A DNA stretch of 64,000 nucleotides from Limiplasma sp045538465 (GCA_045538465.1 JAZSRK010000051.1:1-64000), one strand, 5' to 3'. Numbered from the stretch's first letter, positions 1-9,245 are shown. Numbers and translations are program-made. The notes: generated from the letters alone by a model not told the origin.

Positions 1-195
1 GGCTTCGGCGCTGCGGAGCCTTTCAGGCTGTCCTCACGCCTCGGTTCGTTTTACTCACCCTTCCGGTGGTTTCGGAACCCTTGCGTAGCAAGGGATTCCT
101 ATCGCCGTTTGCCGCCCGGCGAGCCGTAGGCGAGTAGGCAAACGGTGCAAGCCTCGTCGAAAAAATCGCCGCTGGCGAGTTTTTTGACGACCTGA
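1..195 (-). repeat. Interspersed repeat, copy 1 (cut by window start)
   Basis: About 190 bp that recur, inverted and roughly 90% identical by eye, at 6283-6482. The shared part includes the palindromic A/T-flanked block at 165-187, which could fold as a terminator-like hairpin on either strand, and a G/C-rich body. Only part is visible because the window begins inside it. It lies just downstream of the symporter gene, next to that gene's terminator-like hairpin. Short open frames within it look accidental, so it is best read as a noncoding intergenic repeat of unknown type. Confidence 0.8.
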
Positions 196-225
196 AAGGC
201 GCACCCGCCAAGCAGGTGCGCCTTT
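195..225 (-). terminator. Hairpin after the symporter gene
   Basis: AAAGGCGCACC at 195-205 pairs perfectly with GGTGCGCCTTT at 215-225 across a 9-nt loop. It lies 13 bases past the stop codon of the symporter gene. The U-tract on the minus strand is short, so termination is inferred from position and stem strength. Confidence 0.6.
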
Positions 226-238
226 GGTATGCTTTTGA

Positions 239-1750
<1,512 letters not shown>

Positions 1751-1782
1751 GTTCGAGTGTCCCCCTTTTTGAAATCAAAAAT

Positions 1783-1802
1783 AGCTGCCATCTCTGGCAG
1801 CT
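1783..1802 (-). terminator. Expression-platform terminator of the glycine riboswitch
   Basis: AGCTGCCA and TGGCAGCT form a perfect 8-bp stem with a 4-nt loop, followed on the minus strand by ATTTTTGATTT. It lies between the glycine aptamer and the symporter start codon, where a transcriptional off-switch would act. Premature termination when glycine is bound is inferred from known transporter-linked glycine riboswitches. Confidence 0.75.
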
Positions 1803-1856
1803 CCGGGGAAAGATGCAGACTATGCATACCGTTTACAGTATGTGTTTTGATGCCTG

Positions 1857-1935
1857 CTCCGTCCTTTTGCCTGAGAGATTCGGCTGGCGATGCCAGCTTT
1901 GCACCTTCGGCACTCATTGCTGAGATTCTCCGGAG
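1857..1935 (-). promoter_or_regulatory. Glycine riboswitch, single aptamer
   Basis: Read on the minus strand, the region carries glycine aptamer signatures: GGAGAATCTC at the 5' side, TGCCGAAGGTGCAAA in the middle and CTCTCAGGCAAAAGGAC at the 3' side. CTCCG and CGGAG close the P1 helix. Only one full aptamer is visible; no second copy was found between it and the start codon or upstream to the promoter. It sits about 55 nt before the terminator hairpin in front of an AGCS symporter gene, a standard context. Confidence 0.93.
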
Positions 1936-1989
1936 TTCCCTCCATGCCCGGTTTCTTGCGATCCCGAACATTTCAAAGAGATCATTGCT

Positions 1990-2018
1990 ATTGTATTCGG
2001 CAATGCGTTTTCTGTCAA
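1990..2018 (-). promoter_or_regulatory. SigA promoter of the symporter
   Basis: On the minus strand TTGACA (2013-2018) and TACAAT (1990-1995) are separated by 17 bases. Transcription would begin near 1983 and run through the glycine riboswitch. Confidence 0.85.
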
Positions 2019-2117
2019 CATTTGTGGTGTATCAATCCTGTATTTTTACTGCCGTTATCATCGCTTCGGGGAAGGATGGCAAAAAGGGGTGTGCAAATAG
2101 GCTAAGCAGCTGTAGCA

Positions 2118-2146
2118 TTGTGTATGTGCTCTAGCTGTGTTACAAT
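2118..2146 (+). promoter_or_regulatory. Promoter of dpaL
   Basis: TTGTGT (2118-2123) and TACAAT (2141-2146) with a 17-base spacer, about 30 bases before the dpaL start codon. The -35 box is imperfect. Apart from this promoter and the symporter leader, the intergenic stretch 1751-2176 shows nothing else. Confidence 0.6.
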
Positions 2147-2176
2147 CAGCAAAACCAGAAAAAGAGGTGCAACAGT

Positions 2177-3394
2177 ATGCAAACCATACATTGGGTAGTA
2201 AACCGGATGGAACCGGGCGAGGATCGGTGGCTGCCGCTGATGGCGGCAAAACACGTGGAGGAAGTACGGGCTTTTCACCGTAGCTTTGCCGAATACAAGG
2301 AAACCCCGCTGCATTCATTATCAAACATGGCAGCAGCGCTGGGCTTGGGCGGTTTGTATATAAAGGATGAAAGCGAGCGCTTTGGTCTGAATGCCTTCAA
2401 GGTACTGGGCGGCAGCTATGCCATCGCCCGATATTTCGCAAAAGATAAGCATCTGCAAGACATAGGTGATCTGAAAGCTTTTCTGCAAAATACGGCATCT
2501 GCGCCTGTTACCTTTTATACCGCTACGGATGGCAACCACGGGCGGGGCGTGGCATGGGCGGCCCGCACTATGGGGCATAGGGCAGTGGTACGCATGCCTC
2601 AAGGCACCAGCCAAAGCCGTCTGGAAAACATCCGTCGGGAAGGTGCAGAAGTGACCATTGAGCCGTTGAATTACGATGATTGTGTGCGTTTGGCGGCAAA
2701 GCAGGCAGCATCCTCCCTCAGCAATGTTCTGGTGCAGGATACCGCATGGCAGGGGTATGAGGAGATCCCCAGCTGGATCATGCAGGGATACGGCACCATG
2801 GCAGACGAAGCGGTAGAGCAGATGAATCAGCAGGGTGTGCAGGCTCCGACCCATGTGTTTGTACAGGCGGGGGTCGGGTCGCTGGCTGGTGCCATTGCTG
2901 GCTATTTCGTTCAGCGCTTTCCGGAAGCACCGCCGAAGATCGTCGTAATGGAGGCATCGGCAGCCGATTGCCATTATCGCAGCGCGCTGGCAGGCGATGG
3001 GCAGATCCGCACTGTAGATGGCGATCTGGCAACCATGATGGCTGGTCTGGCTTGCGGCGAGCCCAATCCTATATCCTGGTCGATCCTTCGCAACCACGCA
3101 GCCGCTTTTGTCAGTTGCCCGGATTGGGTCTCTGCGTTGGGTATGCGTATGCTGGCTGCTCCTTTGAAAGGGGATCGCCCCATTGTATCCGGCGAAAGCG
3201 GCGCTGTGGGCATGGGGCTGGTGGCAGCGGTAATGCAGAGGGAGGCTTATGCTGAGCTGCGGGCCGCGCTATCCCTGAATGCTTCCAGCAGGGTGCTGCT
3301 GTTTTCTACTGAGGGAGATACCGACCCTGTACATTACAAAAACGTGGTATGGGGTGGGGAAGTACCTGTACCGATAGGCGAGAAGGAATCATAA
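2177..3394 (+). CDS. dpaL: Diaminopropionate ammonia-lyase
   Basis: A 405-residue PLP enzyme expected to convert 2,3-diaminopropionate to pyruvate and ammonia in the cytoplasm. The PLP lysine lies in NAFKVLGGSYA (near residue 75), followed by the TDGNHGRGVAWAARTMG phosphate-side stretch near residue 119 and a glycine-rich GESGAVGMG near residue 340, as in DpaL/YgeX. Length matches the family (about 400). The start is supported by GAGGTG upstream. The gene stands alone, divergent from the symporter, so both may serve amino-acid catabolism; that link is inference. A threonine-dehydratase-like relative is the main alternative. Confidence 0.88.
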   Translation: MQTIHWVVNRMEPGEDRWLPLMAAKHVEEVRAFHRSFAEYKETPLHSLSNMAAALGLGGLYIKDESERFGLNAFKVLGGSYAIARYFAKDKHLQDIGDLKAFLQNTASAPVTFYTATDGNHGRGVAWAARTMGHRAVVRMPQGTSQSRLENIRREGAEVTIEPLNYDDCVRLAAKQAASSLSNVLVQDTAWQGYEEIPSWIMQGYGTMADEAVEQMNQQGVQAPTHVFVQAGVGSLAGAIAGYFVQRFPEAPPKIVVMEASAADCHYRSALAGDGQIRTVDGDLATMMAGLACGEPNPISWSILRNHAAAFVSCPDWVSALGMRMLAAPLKGDRPIVSGESGAVGMGLVAAVMQREAYAELRAALSLNASSRVLLFSTEGDTDPVHYKNVVWGGEVPVPIGEKES

Positions 3395-3471
3395 CACTGC
3401 AACAAATGCAGAACCATAGCTCGAACGATCAAAAAATTTTCATAAATGTTACGCAACTATGACGTAAATAC

Positions 3472-3500
3472 TTGACACGCTTAATAAATTACCCTACAAT
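3472..3500 (+). promoter_or_regulatory. Strong SigA promoter of the SH3/peptidoglycan-binding gene
   Basis: TTGACA (3472-3477) and TACAAT (3495-3500) are spaced by exactly 17 bases. The open frame extends upstream into the -35 box, so any start before about 3507 would not be on the transcript. The roughly 95-nt leader has complementary GC-rich blocks (CGCGG near 3528, CCGCG near 3565) and may fold, but matches no riboswitch I recognise. Confidence 0.9.
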
Positions 3501-3603
3501 AAGGAATGGTAACATAGCAAAGAAATGCGCGGCAAGGGTTTTCGCCACACGGGGCGGCTGGCCGAACCGCGAAGGAAAGATATGCCTTTTTGGAGGGTGC
3601 ACA

Positions 3604-6204
3604 ATGCAGCATAGTAAGTATCTGGTTCGTATGGCGGCGTTCGTATTGATCGTTACGCTGCTTCTGGGTGTGATCGCGCCGGCGTCGGCGGCTTCTTACC
3701 CCTATGATACCGTTAGCATGGATGATGTAAACCTGCGCAAGCAAGCCAGCAGTAGCGCTGTTGTGGTCAGCAAGATCAAGGCAGGCGACCCCATCCGTGT
3801 GCTGGGCAAAACCGGCGATTGGTATAAGGTAGAGCACGGCGGCAAAACCGGCTATGCCATGTGCAAATATGTGGATGGTCTGGATCCCAGCCCCGATCCC
3901 AGCCCGGACCCGTCCATTCGGCTCAATCCGCCAGCTGCCATCAGCACCTATCCCTACGACACCACCGTAGCCGGACGGGTAAAGATGCGTAAAAAGGCAG
4001 TTGCCAATGGCGATGTTATCCGCACGCTGCTGCCCGGCGCATTTGTAGAAGTGATCGATGTGGATGAAAACGGCTTTGCCAAGATCAAGCACGAGGGCAA
4101 GACCGGTTATGTGGTCGCCGGATTCCTGAATCTGGCCGATATTCCGCTGCCTACCCCCACCCCGGCCCCCACGGTTCGCCCGGAGGCAGCCAAATATACC
4201 TCTGTGACCGTGGGCGATGCCAACGTGCATGTAAAAACTTTGCAGGAAGCCCTTATTGAGTTGGGCTATCTGGACAAAGGAGAAGCGGACGGTAAGTTTG
4301 GCAGCAAGACGGCTGCGGCAGTCAAATTGTTCCAAAAGCGGAATGGCCTGAAGCAGACCGGCATTGCTGATGAAGAACTGCAGTACCTGCTGTACGAGGG
4401 CAAGCCCAAGAATAAGCAGGGCTATCGTAAAGTGCTCAAGACTTGCGCCCCCGTCGGTACCCCTTACATCCGTAAGGAAAGCAAAGGCGAGGCTGTGCGC
4501 CGTGCCCAGAAGCAATTGGAAGAACTGGGCTATTACAACGATAAGATCACCGGCGAAAACGATAAGGCCACACAGGCGGCCATCAAGCTCTTTGAAGCCA
4601 AGCACGGTTTGATGCAGGATGGCGAATTGGATCCCGCCGATCAGGAAGTGCTCTATGGAGCTACCGTGCTTTCGGCTTCGGCAGTGGTCACGCCCACGCC
4701 TGCGCCTACTCCGGCGCCTCCCACCACCATTGTGCGCCCCGACGACCAGAGCGATGATGCTCTTAAGGTACAGACCCGTCTGAAGGAGCTTGGCTACTAC
4801 ACCGGCAAGCTGGATGGCAAGTTTGGCAGCGGCAGTGTGAGCGCCCTTAAGGCCTTCCAGAAAGCAAACGGTTTGGAGCAGGATGGTATCTGCGGCATCA
4901 AGACCCGCGCCGTGCTGTTTGCACCGCACCCTGTGTATGCAAACCCCACCCCGGCTCCCGCCCCCTCTACCGAGGAAGATACGAACGTTACACTGGCTGG
5001 TGGCTATCCTGTTGTTACAAAAGATAATGTGGTGCTGATCATGGCTGGTAGCCGCGGCGATGCAGTTTTGCAGGTGCAGAAGCGCTTGCAGGAGCTGGGC
5101 TATTATTCCTCCCGTTTGGATGGCGTATGCCTCAGCGATGATATCACGGCCATTCGCAATTTCCAGAGTGCCAATGGTCTCAAGGTAGACGGTAAAGCTG
5201 GTTACGATACACAGAGCAAGCTGTTCAGCAGCGATGCTGTGCGAGGCAATGCGGTGGTCACCACCAGCAAGACCCTGCGTGTGGGGAGCGAAGGCCCCGA
5301 AGTGGTCAGCCTGCAAAACCGCCTGATCGCCTTGGGTTACCTGACCGGCAGTGCAGACGGTAAGTTCGGTAGCAATACCCGCACCGCTTTGATCGCCTTC
5401 CAGAAGGCAAACGGTTTGGTGCGAGACGGTGTGGCTGGCGCGAAAACCTTGGCAGCGCTGGATTCTACTTCTGTTGTGACCAACAAGGTGGAAACCGGTA
5501 CCACCCTTCGTGAAGGTGCGGTAAGCGCCTCGGTACAGGCGCTGCAAAACCGCCTGATCGCGCTGGGGTACCTGACTGGCAAGGCTGATGGTATCTTTGG
5601 TACCAAGACCAGCTTGGCTGTCATCAAGTTCCAGAAAGCCAACGGTCTTACCGCAGATGGTATCGCCGGTAAGAAGACCCTTACGCTGATCAACAAGCCC
5701 ACTGCGATCGGTTCCTCCGGCACGCAGAGCAACACCGGTGCGCTGAACGTTCCCACTGGCAGCATCAGCGCCGCCAATGTGCGCTACGCCAACTGGTATG
5801 ATGAAGTACGCACCAAGGCTCGCACCTATCCCAACGTAACGGTGTACGATTATTCCACCGGCATTTCCTGGCATTTGAACATCTTCTCCAATGGCGCTCA
5901 CGCCGATGCAGAGCCCATTACCGCCGAGGATACTGCCAATATGAACCGTGCCTTTGGCGGCAAGACCACGTGGACGCCCAAGCCGGTCTGGATCGTGTTC
6001 AGCGACGGTTCCGTGTATATGGCTACCACGCACAACACGCCCCACGAGGTATACCACGTCAAGAATAACAATTTCCCGGGTCACTTGTGCGTGCACTTCC
6101 CCCGTACCATGTCGCAGGTGGAATCCATCGGTCCCTACGCCACTTCCCACCAGAAAGCGGTGGAAGCTGGCTGGCAGGAGACTTTGAGAAGATCCGGCAG
6201 ATAA
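3604..6204 (+). CDS. Secreted SH3/peptidoglycan-binding repeat protein with possible L,D-transpeptidase-like end
   Basis: Start at 3604 is chosen because GGAGGG lies just upstream and a signal peptide follows at once (ending near APASA); an in-frame upstream extension would begin inside the promoter. The 866-residue protein then has two bacterial SH3 domains (about 30-90 and 115-180), proline-rich linkers and six PG_binding_1 units, each with an LxELGYY-type helix and an AIKxFQKxNGL-type helix (about 200-700). The final 130 residues contain GHLCVHFP with Cys829, resembling the SHGCVRM active-site motif of YkuD L,D-transpeptidases. The protein is surely cell-wall bound; catalytic activity is only a suggestion. 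Confidence 0.88.
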   Translation: MQHSKYLVRMAAFVLIVTLLLGVIAPASAASYPYDTVSMDDVNLRKQASSSAVVVSKIKAGDPIRVLGKTGDWYKVEHGGKTGYAMCKYVDGLDPSPDPSPDPSIRLNPPAAISTYPYDTTVAGRVKMRKKAVANGDVIRTLLPGAFVEVIDVDENGFAKIKHEGKTGYVVAGFLNLADIPLPTPTPAPTVRPEAAKYTSVTVGDANVHVKTLQEALIELGYLDKGEADGKFGSKTAAAVKLFQKRNGLKQTGIADEELQYLLYEGKPKNKQGYRKVLKTCAPVGTPYIRKESKGEAVRRAQKQLEELGYYNDKITGENDKATQAAIKLFEAKHGLMQDGELDPADQEVLYGATVLSASAVVTPTPAPTPAPPTTIVRPDDQSDDALKVQTRLKELGYYTGKLDGKFGSGSVSALKAFQKANGLEQDGICGIKTRAVLFAPHPVYANPTPAPAPSTEEDTNVTLAGGYPVVTKDNVVLIMAGSRGDAVLQVQKRLQELGYYSSRLDGVCLSDDITAIRNFQSANGLKVDGKAGYDTQSKLFSSDAVRGNAVVTTSKTLRVGSEGPEVVSLQNRLIALGYLTGSADGKFGSNTRTALIAFQKANGLVRDGVAGAKTLAALDSTSVVTNKVETGTTLREGAVSASVQALQNRLIALGYLTGKADGIFGTKTSLAVIKFQKANGLTADGIAGKKTLTLINKPTAIGSSGTQSNTGALNVPTGSISAANVRYANWYDEVRTKARTYPNVTVYDYSTGISWHLNIFSNGAHADAEPITAEDTANMNRAFGGKTTWTPKPVWIVFSDGSVYMATTHNTPHEVYHVKNNNFPGHLCVHFPRTMSQVESIGPYATSHQKAVEAGWQETLRRSGR

Positions 6205-6210
6205 AAAGAC

Positions 6211-6241
6211 AGCACCGCAGCCATCCAAGAGCTGCGGTGCT
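6211..6241. terminator. Terminator hairpin after the peptidoglycan-binding gene
   Basis: AGCACCGCAGC (6211-6221) pairs with GCTGCGGTGCT (6231-6241) a few bases past the stop codon. A U-run follows on the minus strand only, so it may work better against incoming minus-strand transcription. Confidence 0.6.
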
Positions 6242-6251
6242 GCTGTATAGA

Positions 6252-6282
6252 ACAAACACCGCCTGTATAAATCAGCAGGCGG
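6252..6282 (+). repeat. 31-bp direct repeat, left copy
   Basis: Identical to 6582-6612. Together the two copies bracket the 299-bp block that contains repeat copy 2. The right copy belongs to the ABC ATPase gene end and its terminator; the left copy lacks the hairpin's other half, so it looks like a duplicate made with or before the insertion. Confidence 0.85.
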
Positions 6283-6581
6283 CGTCGGGTCGTTGAAAAA
6301 CTCGCCTGCGGCGATTTTTTCGACGAGGCTTGCACCGTTTGCCTACTCGCTTACAGCTCGCCGGGCGGCAAACGGCGATAGGAGCCCTTTGCTGCGCAAA
6401 GGTTCCGAAACCACCGGAAGGGTGAGTAAAACGAACCGTGGCGTGAGGACAGCCTGAAAGACTCCGCAGCGCCGAAGCCCAAAGCCGATGTAATCGGATT
6501 TGGGCCGCAATACATGTCGCTGGTTTCGGATCACAGTCAGAGGGTTGCGACCCTCCGACACCTCCCAAGGTTTATCGACAG
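6283..6581 (+). repeat. Interspersed repeat, copy 2
   Basis: The first 200 bases match the window start in inverted orientation, with scattered substitutions and a hairpin block at 6294-6325 (ACTCGCC and GGCGA flanked by A and T runs). The remaining 100 bases (6483-6581) have no counterpart visible because copy 1 is cut by the window start. The block is bounded by a 31-bp direct repeat. It contains short open frames of about 95 codons on the minus strand with arginine/proline-rich, protein-unlike composition, which I treat as noncoding. Confidence 0.82.
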
Positions 6582-6623
6582 ACAAACACCGCCTGTATAA
6601 ATCAGCAGGCGGTGTTTGTCTGT
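6578..6623. terminator. Terminator overlapping the end of the ABC ATPase gene
   Basis: A perfect 18-bp stem (6578-6595 with 6606-6623) and a 10-nt loop. The stem includes the last codons and stop codon of the minus-strand ATPase gene. The U-tract is poor, so termination is inferred from the unusually stable stem. Confidence 0.65.
6582..6612 (+). repeat. 31-bp direct repeat, right copy
   Basis: Exact copy of 6252-6282. This copy is intact within the ATPase terminator hairpin and covers the gene's stop codon at 6602-6604. Confidence 0.85.
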
Positions 6624-7192
6624 GCGGGCACATCCAATTCGATCAGATGGTGCCCTGCTGCATCTTCGGGGTCATGAGTGACCATTAGAACGGTTTTGCC
6701 ATTGGTCATTTCCTCTACCAGATGGATCACCTGTCGGCGGGTATCTTCGTCCAGCCCTTTATAGGGTTCGTCCAGCAGCAGTAGGTCGTAATCGCTGAGC
6801 AATGCCCGAGCGATGGCGACACGGCGCTTCATGCCGCCACTGTAGGTGGCCACAGGCTGGTGGAGGCTATCGGATCCAATGCCCATCGCCAGCAATACAT
6901 CGTGGATCTTCTGTTGGGAAACAGGCGCAACCAAGCGGATGTTGGCTTCGGGCGTCATGTTTTCCAGCAGTCGGTTTTCTTGAAACACAGCGCTGATCTT
7001 CAGCCCTTCCGGCTTTGTCACTGTGCCGTTATCGGGTTTTTCCAGCCCCATCAGAATGTTGAGCAGCGTTGTTTTGCCGCTGCCGGAAGCCCCCATCAGG
7101 GCATAACGCTGCCCTTTTGCAAGGTGCAAGTCAAAGTTTTGAAGCACGATCTTGCCGTCAAAGGCTTTGCAGAGTTTTTGAATGGCGATCAT
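6602..7192 (-). CDS. ABC transporter ATPase, NitT/TauT (SsuB/ThiZ-like) type
   Basis: A 196-residue ATP-binding subunit with Walker A GASGSGKTT (near residue 35), signature YSGGMKRRVAIARALL and Walker B DLLLLDEPYKGLDE. Start at ATG 7192 is preferred over an in-frame GTG at 7204, because AAAGGTGG lies 8 bases before the ATG while the GTG is itself part of that site. The gene overlaps the permease stop by four bases, indicating translational coupling. It is the last gene of the regulator/binding protein/permease/ATPase operon. The substrate is unknown; relatives carry sulfonates, nitrate, cyanate or thiamine precursors. Confidence 0.88.
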   Translation of the reverse strand: MIAIQKLCKAFDGKIVLQNFDLHLAKGQRYALMGASGSGKTTLLNILMGLEKPDNGTVTKPEGLKISAVFQENRLLENMTPEANIRLVAPVSQQKIHDVLLAMGIGSDSLHQPVATYSGGMKRRVAIARALLSDYDLLLLDEPYKGLDEDTRRQVIHLVEEMTNGKTVLMVTHDPEDAAGHHLIELDVPAQTNTAC

Positions 7193-7953
7193 CGCAAAGC
7201 CCACCTTTCCGCCAGCTTGAGCAGCAGCATCAATAGTTTTTCACATAGCACGCTCAGCAGCACGATCACCAATGTCCAGCAGAATAAGTCGGCTGTTTCC
7301 AAGTATACCTTGGCGTTGTAGAGCTGCTGACCCACCGATCCGGAGGGGATACCGATCACCTCGGCCGCTACGCCGCTTTTCCAGCAAAGACCAACGGCAA
7401 TGTTCAGACCGGTGCGCAAAAAGGGAAGCACTTGGCTGAAATAAACAACGCTCAGCTGCTTGCCAAGCGGTACACGGAATACCTGCGCCATCTCCACCAA
7501 TTTGCGGTCGATGCTATCCAGACCATTCAGCGTGTTCAGGTAGATGACTGGAAAACCGATCATCACGCTGATAAGGATGGAAAGATTTTTGCTGGAGACC
7601 CATAGCAGAGCCAAAATGACGAAAGAAGCCACCGGAATGGCTTTGATGGTTGCCGTCAGGGGGGAAAGCAGCTGGCGCACCGGTCGAAACCGGTACGCCA
7701 GCGCAGCCAGCACAATGCCAAGCACGCAGCTTAAGCCGAAGCCTAGCATGATCTTTCCCACCGTATAGAGGATGGCTTTCCAGAACGGTGCTTCCAAAAC
7801 CAATGCGGATAGCCGTTTGAGGGTCTCAAGAGGAGATACCAGCAAAAGCGGCTGATGCATCAGCATGGCACCGATCTGCCATACCAGCAGCCAGAAAACC
7901 ACCGCCCAGAGGGAGATCCTGCGTTTATCAGCGCTGGAAGTAGAAGTCTTCAT
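7189..7953 (-). CDS. ABC transporter permease, NitT/TauT (SsuC-like) type
   Basis: A 254-residue inner membrane subunit with about six hydrophobic segments and the BPD_transp_1 cytoplasmic loop around residues 160-180 (EMAQVFRVPLGKQLSVVYF), which docks to the ATPase. Its start lies 26 bases inside the preceding binding-protein gene and its stop overlaps the ATPase start, so the three subunits are tightly coupled. Substrate not readable. Confidence 0.88.
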   Translation of the reverse strand: MKTSTSSADKRRISLWAVVFWLLVWQIGAMLMHQPLLLVSPLETLKRLSALVLEAPFWKAILYTVGKIMLGFGLSCVLGIVLAALAYRFRPVRQLLSPLTATIKAIPVASFVILALLWVSSKNLSILISVMIGFPVIYLNTLNGLDSIDRKLVEMAQVFRVPLGKQLSVVYFSQVLPFLRTGLNIAVGLCWKSGVAAEVIGIPSGSVGQQLYNAKVYLETADLFCWTLVIVLLSVLCEKLLMLLLKLAERWALR

Positions 7954-8887
7954 TGGGCATTGCGCCGCCTACAGAGGCGGGGTTCTGGTCGAAGAGCACC
8001 TGCAGATAGCCGGAAAGCTTCTGCTGCATTTCTTCGCCCTCGATCATAACGATGCAGCAATAGGGGAGAGCGGCCTTGGCAACGGCTTCGGGTACGATCT
8101 CGTAGCTGCCGATGATGGCTGCAGCTTCATCCACATTTTCGTTGGCAAACAGTACAGAAGCGGCATAGGCATCCATAAAGGCGTTTACAGCTTCGGGGTT
8201 GTTCTGTACAAACTCGGTGCGGGCGACCACAACGCCGGTCAAAAGAGCGCTGGGGTTTTCCTTGCCGACCTGCACATCGGCCCAGAGCTGGTTCAGATCC
8301 AGCGCAATGCGCACGCCGGGAGCCTTGGACATGGCAGTGGTAACAAAGGGCTGGGGCAGCAGAGCTACGGCGTTTTCGTCGTTCAGCAGGGCGTTGAGGC
8401 ACTCGGTGTGCTCCTTGCTGAAAACGATGTTCACATCGGTGGCGGGGTCGATGCCGTTCTCCTTGAGAATGTAGTTGAGGGCATACTCAGGGGTGGCGCC
8501 CTGACCGGCAGAATAGATGGTGCGTCCCTTCAGATCTTCGACAGACTGAACGGTCTCGCCGTTTTCGATGATGTACAGAACGCCCAGCGTGTTAACAGCC
8601 AGCACCTGTACCTTGCCCTGCGTTTTGTTGTACAGGGTGGCAGCCAAGTTGGCAGGCACAGCAGCGATATCCAGCTCGCCTTGGATCAGCTTGGGCGCGA
8701 TCTCATCAGCGGCAGCAGCAATGGAGAAATTCCAGTTGGCACCGGCATCGTCACTCATCATCTTTACCATGCCCATGGCGGTGGGGCCCTTCAGGGCAGC
8801 CACATTGGCCATAGGTTCGGCGGTGGCAACAGCAGACAGGGAAAGCATCAGAACCAAAACCATCAAAACAGAAACCAGCTTTTTCAT
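7928..8887 (-). CDS. ABC transporter substrate-binding protein, NMT1/SsuA-like
   Basis: A 319-residue exported protein with a signal peptide ending near AVATAEP, a signal peptidase I type site with no lipobox cysteine. The body has NMT1/TauT binding-protein features: KLIQGELDIAAVPANLAA (residues 68-85), where such proteins contact ligand, and the VEDLKGRTIYSAGQGATPEY hinge segment. It follows the TM1266-type gene by 6 bases and overlaps the permease gene. Lack of a lipid anchor is odd for a Gram-positive binding protein; the same holds for the binding protein at 20107. Substrate unknown. Confidence 0.87.
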   Translation of the reverse strand: MKKLVSVLMVLVLMLSLSAVATAEPMANVAALKGPTAMGMVKMMSDDAGANWNFSIAAAADEIAPKLIQGELDIAAVPANLAATLYNKTQGKVQVLAVNTLGVLYIIENGETVQSVEDLKGRTIYSAGQGATPEYALNYILKENGIDPATDVNIVFSKEHTECLNALLNDENAVALLPQPFVTTAMSKAPGVRIALDLNQLWADVQVGKENPSALLTGVVVARTEFVQNNPEAVNAFMDAYAASVLFANENVDEAAAIIGSYEIVPEAVAKAALPYCCIVMIEGEEMQQKLSGYLQVLFDQNPASVGGAMPNEDFYFQR

Positions 8888-8893
8888 AAATGA

Positions 8894-9157
8894 TCAATCC
8901 TTTCTTTTGGTGGAGGCTGTAAGGGCGCTCTTTACCTGCACACCGGGCAGGTTGCCCAGTTTGCCGGTAAGGGAGCCTAAGTCGTCATTGCTGCCTTTCA
9001 CGATCAGACCGATCACGGCTTCTCCGCTGTCCTGATCGGGAATGCCCATTCTTCCGCGAATGATGTGCGCATAGGAACCAATGATCCGGTTCACGCTTTC
9101 GGCAGCGGTGCGGTCTTGCATAACAATACCGACAAAACCTAACCTCTCTTCCGTCAT
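8894..9157 (-). CDS. TM1266-family 'iron-only hydrogenase system' regulator
   Basis: An 87-residue small ACT-like protein. The start at 9157 is chosen for the strong AAGGAGG seven to eight bases upstream; a longer frame to 9205 would read back into the terminator hairpin. The pattern RLGFVGIVMQDRTAAESVNRIIGSYAHIIRGRMGIP and a C-terminal GNLPGVQVKSAL match TM1266-type proteins, often found near FeFe-hydrogenase maturation genes. Here no hyd gene is near; it leads a NitT/TauT ABC operon instead. A sensing role for the transporter or its substrate is inference. Expression is governed by the leader at 9185-9412. Confidence 0.8.
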   Translation of the reverse strand: MTEERLGFVGIVMQDRTAAESVNRIIGSYAHIIRGRMGIPDQDSGEAVIGLIVKGSNDDLGSLTGKLGNLPGVQVKSALTASTKRKD

Positions 9158-9184
9158 ACCCGTTTCCTCCTTTGTTGAAACCAG

Positions 9185-9229
9185 AAAAAAACCACCGCAG
9201 ATCACAACCCGTGGGCTGCATCTACGGTG
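9185..9229 (-). terminator. Attenuator terminator before the TM1266-type gene
   Basis: On the minus strand CACCGTAGAT (9229-9220) pairs with ATCTGCGGTG (9202-9193), with further pairing inside, followed by seven U residues (9191-9185). It ends only about 30 bases before the start codon of the operon's first gene, so transcription must pass it. The leader ORF's stop codon (9222-9224) lies within the 5' arm. Confidence 0.85.
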
Positions 9230-9245
9230 ATAAAGAACGCATCAT
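9222..9245 (-). CDS. Leader peptide MMRSLSP
   Basis: Seven codons plus stop (ATG ATG CGT TCT TTA TCA CCG TAG). An AAAGGAGG site lies exactly 7 bases upstream, as good as any ribosome binding site in the window. The stop codon is inside the 5' arm of the attenuator hairpin, so a ribosome reaching it would block terminator folding. The peptide is not rich in any one amino acid. A TTCCTT stretch near 9283 could pair with the AAGGA of the site and hide it. Coding is inferred; it could also be a fortuitous start. Confidence 0.55.
   Translation of the reverse strand: MMRSLSP

Noticed and set aside
3472..3603. Upstream in-frame extension of the peptidoglycan-binding gene
   Set aside because: It begins in the -35 box of a perfect promoter and delays the signal peptide by 44 residues; the start with GGAGGG at 3604 fits better.
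6272..6633. Short minus-strand frames inside the repeat block
   Set aside because: Arg/Pro/Cys-rich, no ribosome binding site, and the copy at 1-195 does not keep a clear coding pattern; treated as noncoding repeat.
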